From NCBI RefSeq assembly GCF_950295315.1, contig NC_080168.1:67031254-67095253 (forward strand): a DNA stretch of 64,000 bases, written 5' to 3'. Source of the stretch: Erinaceus europaeus (Eukaryota; Chordata; Mammalia; Eulipotyphla; Erinaceidae). Made by a program: the position numbers and the translations under genes. Under the pieces are notes generated by a model. It was not told the DNA's origin. It searched no databases and saw only the letters and a program-made list of their open reading frames with translations. This document shows positions 52,875 through 62,839 of the stretch, in pieces. The number at the start of each line of letters is the position of its first letter. Positions within the stretch are counted from its first letter, which is position 1.

Positions 52875-53010
52875 TTTTTCACAATTTTTATTTATTTATT
52901 ATTGGATAGAGACAGAAAGAGATTGAGAGGGTAGGGGGCAATAGAGTGGGAGAAAGACAGAGAGACACCTGCAGCCCTGCTTCACCACTTATGAAGCTTC
53001 CCCCATGCAG
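52875..53010 (-). mobile_element. Group A-short SINE (minus), head missing
   Basis: TTATTTATTTATTATTGGATAGAGACAG, CACCTGCAGCCCTGCTTCACCACTTATGAAGC, then ends abruptly at CATGCAGG. Confidence 0.85.
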
Positions 53011-53879
53011 GCTGAGGCCTACACCGCTCTGGCTGCCGTAGATGTGGGAGCTGCTTGCTGGCAACCCTCAGCTTCTTCAGGCATTGCCCAGCAGACTTTG
53101 TGATGGCCTTTCTCCCTGCCTCAGCCCAAGGTGAAGGCTTCTTTGGAGTTCACTGAATCTTATTTTCATGAGGGAGAGGCAGGCCAGGGTATTGCTCTGC
53201 TCTGTGTGTGTGGTGTTGCCGGGAGTGGAACCTGGGTCCCCAGGAGGTGAGTCCAGCTGGTGTGCACTGTCAATTCCTGACCTCTCTCCGGAAGCCACCT
53301 CTGGGTTGCTGGCTGGATTCGTCACCTCAGCCCAGTACTGGGCATGTCTTCCTCCTGGTGTCATCACAGGTGCTTGGCCCCCAGTCTGCCTCTTGTCACC
53401 AGAGACATCCCCCACCCCCGACACATACACACCCAGGACAAGGCCGCAGCCACTTTCTATAACTGTCCCTGGTCACTGAAGGCCATCTCTGCCTGCCCAT
53501 CACTCTGCCCCTGGCTGGTAGCCAGGTTCCTGGGGGTGGCTATCTGCAGGGGCCACCACCTTTGCAGGAGGAGAACAGGGGTTGCTTTGTACCCAAAAGA
53601 TGTCACCCTCCCCCACTCCCCATGTCTCCGTGTCCCCATGGCAGGAGCAGAGCTGCACTGAGAACTGGGGGAGCTTTCCTGCCCACGTCTGGAAAGGCCT
53701 AGGTGCCATGACTCTCAGAGGCTGGTGTGACCCCTCGTCCCGGTATCCTCAGGGCCATAGGGTGTCATCACTGCCTTCTGCCCACTCCCGGCACGGTCTC
53801 GGGCCTGCGTCACGGGGAGCGGGTCTAAGCCATGGCCTCTTCTCTGTGGCCATCATTCTTTCTGCTATCCCAGCTCATG
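53011..53879. other. Mostly unassigned stretch
   Basis: A possible old group B SINE (minus) at 53160-53290 (TATTGCTCTGCTCTGTG, GGGAGTGGAACCTGGG). Nothing else recognised. Confidence 0.35.
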
Positions 53880-53885
53880 CTTTCT

Positions 53886-54167
53886 TGCCCCGGCCTGCGG
53901 GGTTATCGACGGAAACCTAGGGTAGGGGGCGAGAGAATGGAGGGGACAAGAGGCACGAAGAACGAGAGCAAGACAGGTTTCTGATCAAGCTCTGAAAATT
54001 TTATTTTACAGCCGCATTTTAAGCACACACCATGAGGAAGTTCTGCTAAGGGAGTGGGGGGAGGGAGGTGGGTGAACAACTTTCCAAACAGCTAGATGGT
54101 AATCGCAGTTCCAATGATCAGTTCACCGGTTATGTGAGAGACTTAGCTAAGGTTTTGGCTCCCGGCA
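53886..54167 (-). repeat. Proviral 3' LTR (282 bp)
   Basis: On minus it starts TGCCGGGAGCC and ends GGCCGGGGCA. AATAAA on minus lies at 54005-54000. It lacks the 8 bases AATGTCTG present in the other LTR. Confidence 0.92.
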
Positions 54168-54186
54168 TGTCCTCCCTTTTTACAAT
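54168..54186 (-). other. Polypurine tract
   Basis: On minus the 3' LTR is directly preceded by AAAAAGGGAGGACA, the plus-strand primer site expected at this position. Confidence 0.8.
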
Positions 54187-54546
54187 TTAAATGAGGCAGC
54201 AATTGAGGGTAAAAGCTAGGAATCTTATCAAGAGATAAGCAGGCATTAACCAGAGGGAAGAAGTATTGACCTGATTTCTCCCACGGGGTAAATATAGAAC
54301 TGATCTTCCCGCATCTTATACGGCTCTTGGTGTCTTTTTCGGGAGGGGAGGAAGAGCCACTATTTCTAAGGTGAGGAAAACTCATGGCGAAGAGTTTTGA
54401 TGACTGACACCAACCTCCATGCAAATCAGGTTTGCTTCACGGGGGACTCAGAGGCGGACTATAGGGTCCTCCCCCTGCAGTGCTTAGCCCTGCACCCCTT
54501 ACCGGTGCCCACACCATGCCAAGGCTGGTGTGCATAAATCTGAGTT

Positions 54547-54753
54547 TTATGCAGCTCCTAAAAGAGGTGTGTCACCCTCAGGTTCAGCCAAGCCTCTGTC
54601 AGCCAAATCAAGTCTGTGGTAATATATTTGTAAGGGTTTCGATGCCAAGGAGTCAATTTGTTGTTTTATAAGGCCAATAATCTTATTAAAAATAAAGGGT
54701 CCCAAGGTAATCATTAACAAAAGACTAATCAGGGGTCCCATAAGGGGCATCAA
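54547..54753 (-). pseudogene. env: env transmembrane-subunit tail remnant
   Basis: A 68-codon frame starts with a hydrophobic anchor (GPLISLLLMITLGPFIFN) and continues into a short cytoplasmic tail, ending about 380 bp before the 3' LTR on the minus strand. The anchor and tail look like a gamma/D-type retroviral transmembrane subunit. The surface subunit and most of the ectodomain are missing. No functional start is implied. Confidence 0.68.
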
Positions 54754-55249
54754 AATGTCCTAGCGCGCCACCAGCAAGTCTAAGGGAAGCAGTCAGTGGA
54801 TGTGATGTCCAGGGGAAGAAACAGCACGTCTGGTCCTCCGGTGGGTCAGCGCCAGCTGATGAAATTCTTCTTCTTCATAGAGGGTCAGCTGTGGAACAAG
54901 CAAAACTAGGAGGCAAGGACCAGGTAGAGAAGAATCAACATGAAAATATAGGGTGGTGTTGTACCAAAACACAGAGGAGGTGCATACACATTAGGTGAGG
55001 TTCTTTGAACATGAGGAATATTTTGAGAAAAGTGAGCAGTCAATAAACATGTAAGGATGAAGTCAGCAGTGGTAGGTCAGCAGAAAGAGAAGACTTGGAT
55101 AGGCTGGTCAGGTTAGCTGGACTATATACTGCCATGGCGTCCTTTGTGGTAAGGACTTGCCAACAGGGACTGTGAATTTTGCAAGATCAATAATGTCATC
55201 CACCATAATAAAAGGAAAACAAAACATGGACATCCAGTGTTGAAAAACA

Positions 55250-55690
55250 GAAGAAAAAGAATATGTTTCTATGGCTGGGAGAGTGGGTGGCTTTGTCAAT
55301 GAGATATAATAAATGGACAATTCAAATTTTTGTAAATATTAAAAAGGCTTAGTATAATTACTTCATTGACTCTTTAGCCAACTGAATATTGGGGGGGTGC
55401 ATTCCCCTTCTTTTTTTAATTTATTTTTTGAGCTTTTAATGTTCTAAAGGAAACAAAAATACATGGATTGGATGTCTATTGAAGCAAAACAGAGCATATG
55501 ACTCCTAAGGTTTTTGAGCTTTTTCTTGTTTGAGCTGTAGCCCCCATAAATTTAGAAAAGGTATCAACTGAGAAAAAAAAATGTTTTTGTTTACTAAACA
55601 TGGGCAGGTGAATTACATCAATCTGCCAGAGAGCATTGGCTTTTATCAATGGGGATTAATCTTAAAAGTCTGAATAGCAGGATCTTAATT
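55250..55690 (-). pseudogene. pol: pol integrase remnant
   Basis: On minus, codons near 55634-55545 read ALWQIDVIHLP and VDTFSKFMGATAQT, the start of the catalytic core of betaretroviral integrase, including the first Asp of the D,D-35-E triad. An in-frame TAG occurs at 55478-55476 and further stops and frameshifts follow. Downstream fragments resemble the later integrase domain in different frames. Confidence 0.78.
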
Positions 55691-56089
55691 AAACAATGCA
55701 GGAGCCAGTAAAGTGCTCTCACTACGGCAGGTCAAGCGTTAAAATTTTAAGAGGCTTGTAAAAAAATGAGAAAAATTTTAGGATATGAGTGACTTTAGGA
55801 GTCATCACACACCCATAAATAAAAAATTTTAAATGTTTAGTTTTAAATCTTACCATATGAGCAGTCACTTCTTCATGTGCAGATGTACCTATAATTATTT
55901 ACTTAGGGAGAGAACTTGTACCAAGTTAATTGATGATCTAATGGTTAGAATTAGCTTCAGTTCATATGATTTTAGAAGGCTCTTTATTAAAATATACCAA
56001 TATGTTATAGAAAGTCAATACCTAATGTGTTGACATGATAAAATGTTTACCATTTTTAGCATTATTTTAAACTGATTAGACAGTTTAAG

Positions 56090-56345
56090 CACACTATTAT
56101 AACTTTAGTTTACTAAGATCTTTACTCATCACAAAGCTATCATGAGTAAGCATAGATATAAAACTCTTAATAGATTTTGCTCTTTAGAACTCTAATATGG
56201 CAACTTAAAAGGCTAAAATAAGACCTCATAGCTTAATTGTTCAAAGTACTAATTTTGTTAAATCAGGATTTGCCAAAACAAATCTATCAGACAGAAGCAC
56301 CATGTATTACCTTAATTTATCAAGAATAAACCTCTGACAGTGTCT
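56090..56345 (-). repeat. Proviral internal duplication, copy 1
   Basis: Core AAGATCTTTACTCATCACAAAGC, then GGCAACTTAAAAGGCTAAAATAAG and CCTCATAGCTTAATTGTTCAAAG. Confidence 0.6.
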
Positions 56346-56944
56346 TAAAACAAGCCAGATAAATTTATTTTTTTACTCTCTAAAAGAACTTATTAAAGTT
56401 TGACATGTAGAATATGTACTCTCAAAAGCCAATTATTTGATAATTTTTGTAGTTTTTCTAAATAGGGGAGTTATCTCAGTAACAACTTTATTAGAAGGAG
56501 TAAGTCACTGTAAAAGCAAAAGTAACTAACTCATGAGTAAGATTTAAAAATCTCTTAACAAGTTTTAAAATAAAAGTTTTAACTGGAACATTTTTGTCTA
56601 TATCAGACATAAAACTCTCAACTTTTTACCTAGTCTCTCATGTTTTAATATCTAGAGTTCTTTTTCAGGGAAACCAGGGACATACTTCTTGAATAAAATG
56701 TAAAAAGGTTAGCTAAAACATCTATACAGCTCTACATTAGGCCGCCCCATATTTATTTGATAAGTTTTATTTGGAAAAAAAAAATTTTTTTTTTACATAC
56801 CTTATTTAAATTAAACCACATTTATCAGAGCAAAAGCCTCTGGCGTTAGATAATTAACATAACCATTGTGTTATCTTTTACTAACCCAAGCCAGTTTTGC
56901 CTGTTTAGTTGAGAAAGTATTTTAAAAACTTTTTTTTTTAAATT

Positions 56945-57245
56945 CACTTAAACAATTTTAAGTAAAATGTTAAACTTTGTTTGTTAGGATCTTTGCTTAT
57001 CACAAAGCTATTACACCCTTAGGGCAGCTATGAACAAGGGTGGGTATACAACTTAATTGATATTTCACTTTGATTTGGATAGGTAACTTAAAAAGCTAAG
57101 ATAAACCTCATAGCTGAAAATGTTCAAAATAAATTTTTACTGTTAACATTTCTTTTAGATGACCATTTTATTCTAAATAATTTTGTTGAATCACATCTAC
57201 CAAATGAAAAATTTTTATCAGGCCAGGAATACCACATTTAACCCT
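56945..57245 (-). repeat. Proviral internal duplication, copy 2
   Basis: Core AGGATCTTTGCTTATCACAAAGC, then GGTAACTTAAAAAGCTAAGATAAACC and CCTCATAGCTGAAAATGTTC; about 860 bp from copy 1. Confidence 0.6.
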
Positions 57246-58021
57246 TTTTTCCTGGCAAGGCCACTGCTCTACACTGACTGGGTTATTAGAAAGCCATTTC
57301 AAGCATGGAATTAACAAATTAACAAACAGTGGCAGTTGGTATTGGGGTGCTGGTAAGATTTACAATTCTCACAAGAGGGAGAGAGACTGCATTTTACCAT
57401 GCCTAGAGATCTCAGAAAATCTTTTAACTAATGAATTGATGCTGATATTAGCTATCAGAAGGACGAAACTGTCCTATATTTTACTCTGGTAAAGGTGTGC
57501 CAACTCTATGAGTCAGGATCTTTAAAACCACATTTAGCTTAACTGAATCTTATTTAAAACTTAAAACAACCTTTAGTTACTTAGGGGTTAACACACATTA
57601 ATGGAAACAAGATTAACACACAGACTTACAACAGACATTCTTGGTGAAAAGAAATATTTCCCTTTGAAAAACCGCTTTGGATTTTGGATTCTTAACTCCA
57701 TCCTCTACACCCCCCCCACCAGGAGGGGCCTTTGTGGCTTAGGGGAATGATTGACTGAATTTGCCAATCTGTGGAGCAGTAGCTCTGTGCCATGATTGGC
57801 TGCACGGACAGAACAGGTGGGCATAGTTTACCTCGCGGAGAAAAATCTTTGAAATTCTTTTTTCTGGGCTAAGGTACATTTTTAGAGTTTTAAAGAAACA
57901 AATAATTAAATTTCTATCAAAAGTGTGTACTGGTTCTCTGATTAATAGTTTTTAAGTTAGAGCTCTGGTGGTAGCCAGAGGGAAAACCTGGATTTTTTTT
58001 TTTTTTTTCTGCTGGCTAGTT

Positions 58022-58634
58022 TTAAGATAATGCCAAATCAAGAGCCCACAGTTCTTTAACTAATTGTAAATGGTCTCGTTTTTCTTCTACTAATTTTCTA
58101 AGGGAAGCTGTTTTTTGTGCTAGTTGCGTTTTAGCCTTGGTGGTGTCAGCCAAGTCAAGGACCGGAGCACAAAACGGAGGGGTGGTGGCATAGGGAGGCG
58201 GTCTGGACAAAGAAGAGCAAAGGGGTGGCCAGTCAGGACTATGATATTTGGCCATCTCTTCATCAAGGGATAAGGCCTCTTCAGGAGAAAGACTATCATC
58301 AGGCCCATCTTTGGCGGGGGGGTCTTAAGGTTGTCAAAGAGGGGTAAATCTTAACAGGAGGAGACTTAGCAGGAGCCTCAGGGATGGGGGTCTCCTGAAT
58401 CAGGCATGGGAATAGAGACAGACTTACAAACAGAAGGTTATCTCTTAAACAGTTTCCTACTCTGGCCCATCTTTTTTCATCAGTAGTCCCTTCTAAGGGA
58501 AACTATGGACAAACATCATTCACAAAATCGAAAAACTTTTTGAGATCCTTTTTCTTAACCCTTGTTCCTCGTGTCTTGAGGGACTCTTTGAGGCCCCTAA
58601 GAAATAAATCATGCTTGCTCAATGCTTGTCCCAT
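58022..58634 (-). pseudogene. gag: gag remnant (matrix start and downstream part)
   Basis: An ATG at 58634 opens [14 protein letters not shown], with Gly2 in a myristoylation context, matching the start of betaretroviral Gag matrix. An in-frame TAG stops it at codon 44 (58505-58503). The later part continues in another frame, through a Pro-rich segment with YHSPDWPPL at about 58250-58220, to a stop at 58022. At least one stop and one net frameshift separate the two parts. The leader of about 200 bp between PBS and ATG is the expected length. Confidence 0.8.
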
Positions 58635-58840
58635 AATTGCGTCGCTCTTTCTTACCTTAAAACGGATCAATCTCACAGACGGGTAAATCTGCGGTGATCA
58701 CCACGCGGATCTTCACTCACTCTGGGCTAAAGCGGCGATCCTATGCGAACCTTCACTCACTCCTTCTCTGAAGTGGTGGTCCTATGCTCCTTGGTCGACC
58801 ATCGGGGAGCGACGTTCTCTGGGACCCCAGACCCAAAAAG

Positions 58841-58858
58841 GTCCCACGTCGGGTGCCA
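58841..58858 (-). other. Primer-binding site, tRNA-Lys1,2-like
   Basis: On minus, two bases after the 5' LTR, TGGCACCCGACGTGGGAC. It matches the complement of the 3' end of tRNA-Lys(CUU) at 15 of 18 positions by my recollection, the primer used by D-type betaretroviruses. Confidence 0.75.
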
Positions 58859-58860
58859 GG

Positions 58861-59150
58861 TGCCCCGGCCTGCGGGGTTATCGACGGAAACCTAGGGTAG
58901 GGGGCGAGAGAATGGAGGGGACAAGAGACACGAAGAACGAGAGCAAGACAGGTTTCTGATCAAGCTCTGAAAATTTTATTTTACAGCCGCATTTTAAGCA
59001 CACACCATGAGGAAGTTCTGCTAAGGTAGTGGGGGGAGGGAGGTGGGTGAGCAACTTTCCAAACAGTTAGATGGTAATCACAGTTACAATGATCAGAATG
59101 TCTGTTCACTGGTTATGTGAGAGACTTAGCTAAGGTTTTGGCTCCCGGCA
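58861..59150 (-). repeat. Proviral 5' LTR (290 bp)
   Basis: Same ends as the 3' LTR (TGCCGGGAGCC ... GGCCGGGGCA on minus). AATAAA on minus at 58980-58975. Confidence 0.92.
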
Positions 59151-59156
59151 CTCTCT

Positions 59157-59486
59157 AACATTCAGAGTCCTTGTGCACGAGAGCATTCAGTGTCCTCAAG
59201 ACATTTGCAGCCTGATCTACCCATTTTTTTTGTTGCAGAAATCCCCTTCTCCAGAAGCTGGGGGATGTCCTTTATGGGGAGGTTCTTTTAGAGCAGGGAG
59301 TGGTGCTGCAAGATTGAGGGAGAATCCAGTCTGATGGTTCACAGTGGCGGGTCCTCTTCAGGTGTGGGGAGGTTCTCCCCCCCCCCCCCCCCCCCGTCAC
59401 TGACACCAACACTGTTGTGACCTGCTAGACAAATGGTGAAGACAGCACGTACAAAAGTGCAGGGCATGGGAACATACAAGAGTCTT
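59157..59486. other. Unassigned stretch with C-run
   Basis: A run of about 18 C at 59378-59395; nothing else recognised. Confidence 0.4.
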
Positions 59487-59487
59487 T

Positions 59488-59730
59488 TCTGGGGCTACAA
59501 ATCCACTGTTCCTGGTAGCCATTTTTTCCATTTTATTGGACAGGACAGATAGACATTGAGAGAGGAGAGGGAGGGAGAGAGAAAGGGAGACACCTGTAGA
59601 CTCGCTTCACCACCTATGAAGCATCCCCCCAGCAGGTTGGGAGTGGGGACTGGAACCCAGATCCTTGAGTGGGTCATGTGCTTAGTGCTATGTGTGATTA
59701 TCTAGGTGCATCCCCACCTGGATCCCCACA
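59488..59730 (-). mobile_element. Group A SINE (minus), 3' end truncated
   Basis: GGGGCTACAAATCCACTGTTCCTGG, CCATTTTATTGGACAGGACAG, GACTCGCTTCACCACCTATG and TTATCTAGGTGCATCCCCACC. Confidence 0.87.
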
Positions 59731-59817
59731 TGAGCATCTTAGTTCAACTTGGCCCGATTTCCAGAGCCCCAGTATTGAATGACTTTGCCACCATGATCGT
59801 GTCCCTCAGCAATTATT

Positions 59818-60061
59818 ATTTTTTTTTTGTTGTAGTTATTGTTGTTATTGATGTTATCATTGTTGGATAGGACAGAGAGAAATGGAGAGAGGAGGGGAAG
59901 ACAGAAGGGGGAGAGAAAGACAGACACCTGCAGACCTGCTTCACCGCCTGTGAAGTGACTCCCATGTAGGTGGGGAGCCAGGGGCTAGAACCGGGATCCT
60001 TCTGCCGGTACTTGCGCTTTGCGCCACCTGCGCTTAACCCGCTGCATTACCACCCAACTCC
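59818..60061 (-). mobile_element. Group A SINE (minus), first of a tandem pair
   Basis: TTTTTTTTGTTGTAG to GCTGCATTACCACCCAACTC. The 11-mer CAGCAATTATT precedes it (59807-59817) and CAGTAATTATT follows (60062-60072). Confidence 0.92.
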
Positions 60062-60072
60062 CAGTAATTATT

Positions 60073-60360
60073 TATTTATTTATATTTATTTTCCCTTTTG
60101 TTGCCCTTGTTTTTCATTGTTGTTGTATTTATTTATTGTTGTTTTTATTGATGTCATTGTTATTAGATAGGACAGAGAGGAATGGAGAGAGGAGGGGAAG
60201 ACAGAGGGGGAGAGAAAGATAGACACCTGCAGATCTGCTTCACTGCCTGTGAAGCGACTCCCCTGCAGGTGGGGAGCTGGGGACTGGAACCAGGATCCTT
60301 ACGCTGGTCCTTGCATTTTGCACCTCGTGCACTTAACCCACTGTGCTACTGCCAGACTCC
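60073..60360 (-). mobile_element. Group A SINE (minus), second of a tandem pair
   Basis: TATTTATTTATATTTATTTTCCC to CTGTGCTACTGCCAGACTCC. It is bordered by CAGTAATTATT (60062) and CAGCAATTATT (60361-60371), so both SINEs share one target. Confidence 0.92.
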
Positions 60361-60371
60361 CAGCAATTATT

Positions 60372-60821
60372 TTTATAATAAGTCAAGATGTCCTATGCTC
60401 AGACTTTGGAAGGGGCACAATGTTAGGTGAATTGAGAATAGATCTTATCAAGGCAAAACACAAACATTTTCTGGGCCAGAAGGTGTCTCGGCCAGAGGGC
60501 ATATTCCTTACTATGCTTGAGGCTCTGAGTGTGAACATTAACACCTCCCAGGAGCTCCAGATGGCCCTGAGGGAGCTCCCAGACTGATGAGGTCTAGTTG
60601 GATGACTCACCCTCCAACTGGGCTCAGGTCAGTGCTGAAACTCAAAAGCTTACCATCTGGGAGCTCCCCTTTCCCCAAACACCATACACCAGTCAGGTCT
60701 AGACAGTGAACTGGATGCATGAGAATTCTCAGACACAAAATGCCAGTGGGAATTGGGAGATAAATAATGCATGTATAGCTGTCTCTCTGTGGAGACAGAA
60801 TTTTAAAACTAGGTCAGGCCA
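60372..60821. other. Unassigned stretch
   Basis: Frames on both strands at 60383-60610 have no recognisable domain. Confidence 0.4.
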
Positions 60822-60822
60822 G

Positions 60823-60990
60823 GCCTTAGCGTAACTGGTAGAGTGCACACATTGCTGGGCTCCAGCCTCTGGTCCCCACCTATGGGGGTGGGCATGGGGG
60901 AGGGTTAAGGTATTCCTGAGCCCTGAGCAGGGCTATAGGTGTCTTTCTCCCTGTATGCTTCCTCTTCCCTCTCAACTTCTCTCTGCCCCC
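60823..60990 (+). mobile_element. Group D SINE (plus)
   Basis: CAGGCCTTAGCGTAACTGGTAGAGTGCACACATTGC head, CAGCCTCTGGTCCCCACC, GAGCAGGGCTATAGGTGTC and CT-rich end. Confidence 0.65.
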
Positions 60991-61878
60991 TTAAAGAAAG
61001 TCTGGCGTGGGCATGGCAGGCGTCGAGCCACCTGTAAGCCTAGTGGCCAGGAAAGAAACATAAAGAAGTCAAGCCCTCTGCACAGCAGCTTGCATGATTG
61101 TGCAGTCTCCCCATGGGCTCTGGGCACCTCCTGCAAGGGATGCTGCTCGCCACCAGCCAGGTGTGTGGGCTGCATGCCATGTCCACCTGCGACATGTGTG
61201 GTCTTGCTGCCTCGCCTCCTGTGTCCTTGATGCAGAGCTAAGCAAGAAGAGCAGCCCATTAGCTGAGCCATCACAGAGGTCTGCGTGCTGGGCTCTGGGG
61301 GCACGGGCACTGATGCCTGCAGGGAGCAGGGGTGGCACTGTCAGAGCTGCGGAGCTTTCAGGAAGTGTAAGGTGGTGAGGGGCTAGCACCAAGTGGACGG
61401 GCACCTCTGTCCTCAGAGAGCCCAGGCTTGCTGTGGCCATACTGGCAGCTGTTCAGCTGGTGTTTCTGTGGCAGGGGACTAATGGTGAGGTCGGGCTGGG
61501 ATTCCTCAAGAAGGGCACAGTGAGCTGGGTGCATCAGGCAAGGACACACTGCCCGGCTCGAGCCCATTTCTGTGCCAGGACTGGTGAGCCTGCCCACGCG
61601 CGGCTGCGTGGCCAGTGTATCCCCATACCCAGGGCGGCAGCTGTCCCCGGGGCTGGGCTCCAAGGACTGCCCTGCTCTGCACCTGCTCTCCAAGATCTCT
61701 GCAGAGCCCAGCCAGATGGGCAGGTCCAGACACACAGCTGGGGAGACAGTCAGATGGGGCCAGACAAGGAGAACAGGCCAGGCCTCAGAGGAGTGGGGCA
61801 TCAGCTGCTGGGGCTTCTCTGACATCAGTGCTGGGGCTTCTCTGCTCCTGGGTCCATGTCTTCAGAGAGAGAGGAAGC
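60991..61878. other. Unassigned GC-rich stretch
   Basis: Several frames of 90-155 codons overlap on both strands at 61069-61883. None shows a recognisable domain, and competing frames on opposite strands argue for compositional artefact. Confidence 0.4.
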
Positions 61879-61879
61879 A

Positions 61880-62005
61880 CTAGAGCGGGGGAAACAGCAT
61901 AATGGTCCTACAAAGAGACTTTCATGCCTGAGGCTCCCAAGTCTCCTGGTGCTCAGTCCTCTGCACCACCATAAGCCAAAGATGATCAGAGCTGTAAGGG
62001 GGGGG
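61880..62005 (+). mobile_element. Group B SINE (plus)
   Basis: GGGGGAAACAGCATAATGGTCCTACAAAGAGACTTTCATGCCTGAGG, CTCAGTCCTCTGCACCACCATAAGCC and a G-run at 61997-62009. Confidence 0.85.
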
Positions 62006-62011
62006 GGGGTG

Positions 62012-62115
62012 CGAGAATGTGCTTCCCCACTGCTGTAGTGCTCCTCTGTGGTATGCCGGGTCTTGAACCTGGTTTGTGCACAGCCCAAAGCAGGCTCCCT
62101 CCCGGGTGAGCTCTC
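62012..62115 (-). mobile_element. Group D-like SINE (minus), fragment
   Basis: CTGCTGTAGTGCTCCTCTGTGG, CCGGGTCTTGAACCTGG and GGTGAGCTCTCATGGGC. Confidence 0.5.
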
Positions 62116-62678
62116 ATGGGCACCTATCAGCCTTCCCTGAATTCCATGCTCTAGAAGAGATGGTGGGCATTGGGTTCATTCGGCTATGGAGGCGTCTCTG
62201 TCCTTCTGTCTCCTCAAGCCAGGCTTAGCCACGGCATGTTGTGCACGTGGCTGCAGGGCGTGGGAGACTGCAGCCTAGGAGTGTCCCCCACCTCCCCGTG
62301 CCAGACCTGTGCATTCCAGTTGTGTGAAGCTGCCTCCCCTCCGCCAGGACTGGTCAGTACACATCCTTAGAACATGGCAGCAGAACTGGAGTCCTCATAG
62401 AAGGTGCCCCAGGATGCCGAGAACCCACCTTGCCCTGTGGTAGCCATCCCCGGCAGCCCTTGCTGCAAAGAGACTGGGCAGGGTGAGGGTAGGCTTGTCT
62501 CCCAGGACCTCTGCAGGGAGCAAGTGCCTAGGCCAGCCTCATGGCAGGGAACCCAGTGCCCAGTTAGGAGCACAGAAAGCTCAGGGAAGCCACAGGCCTG
62601 GGGCGGGAACCCTCTGTGACACTTAGCATGAGAGCTCAGTCTGACCTCAGAGCTCAGGCTCTACTCTGAGACCTTGGA
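62116..62678. other. Unassigned GC-rich stretch
   Basis: Nothing recognised. Confidence 0.4.
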
Positions 62679-62679
62679 G

Positions 62680-62720
62680 GGAGGGAGGGAGGGAGGGAGG
62701 GAGGAAGGGAGGGAGGGCCT
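62680..62720 (+). repeat. (GGGA)n microsatellite
   Basis: About ten GGGA units. Confidence 0.93.
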
Positions 62721-62721
62721 T

Positions 62722-62839
62722 GCTTTCAGGATGAAGCTAGGGTGGGGGAGAATGTTTTGCAGAAAACTGAAAAATGTTACACATGTACTAACAACTGTGT
62801 TTACTGTAAACCATTAATCCCCCCATAAAAAAAAAAAAA
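62722..62839 (+). mobile_element. L1 3' UTR end
   Basis: GGGTGGGGGAGAATGTTTTGC, GAAAAATGTTACACATGTACTAACAACTG and TAAACCATTAATCCCCCCATAAA then A13, the same terminus as the L1 copies ending at 1212 and 18695. Confidence 0.85.

Larger units (their letters stand above)
55700..58015 (-). other. AT-rich, non-coding-looking proviral interior with internal duplication
   Basis: About 2.3 kb very rich in A and T with no frame over 70 codons. Reverse transcriptase motifs were not found. Two imperfect copies of a roughly 250-bp segment lie at about 56090-56345 and 56945-57245 (shared: GATCTTTRCTYATCACAAAGCTAT, AAGCTAAGATAA-like and CCTCATAGCT). This fills the place of protease and most of pol. Confidence 0.65.
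53886..59150 (-). mobile_element. Betaretrovirus-like (class II) provirus, 5.27 kb, two LTRs
   Basis: Two direct LTRs (53886-54167 and 58861-59150) bracket an internal region. On the minus strand the order is LTR, primer-binding site, gag start, AT-rich middle, integrase remnant, env tail, polypurine tract, LTR. The flanks CTTTCT (53880-53885) and CTCTCT (59151-59156) look like a 6-bp TSD with one change. The LTRs differ by 7 substitutions and one 8-bp indel over about 282 bp, so the insertion is fairly recent. The length is well under the 8-9 kb of complete relatives, protease and reverse transcriptase are not recognisable, and every frame is broken. It is non-functional. Confidence 0.9.

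Noticed and set aside
55833..56033. 66-codon plus-strand frame inside the provirus
   Set aside because: It is antisense to the provirus and lies in AT-rich degraded sequence; no recognisable similarity.
61069..61883. Cluster of 90-155-codon frames on both strands
   Set aside because: Competing frames on opposite strands in GC-rich DNA, with no domain and no splice context that I can support.
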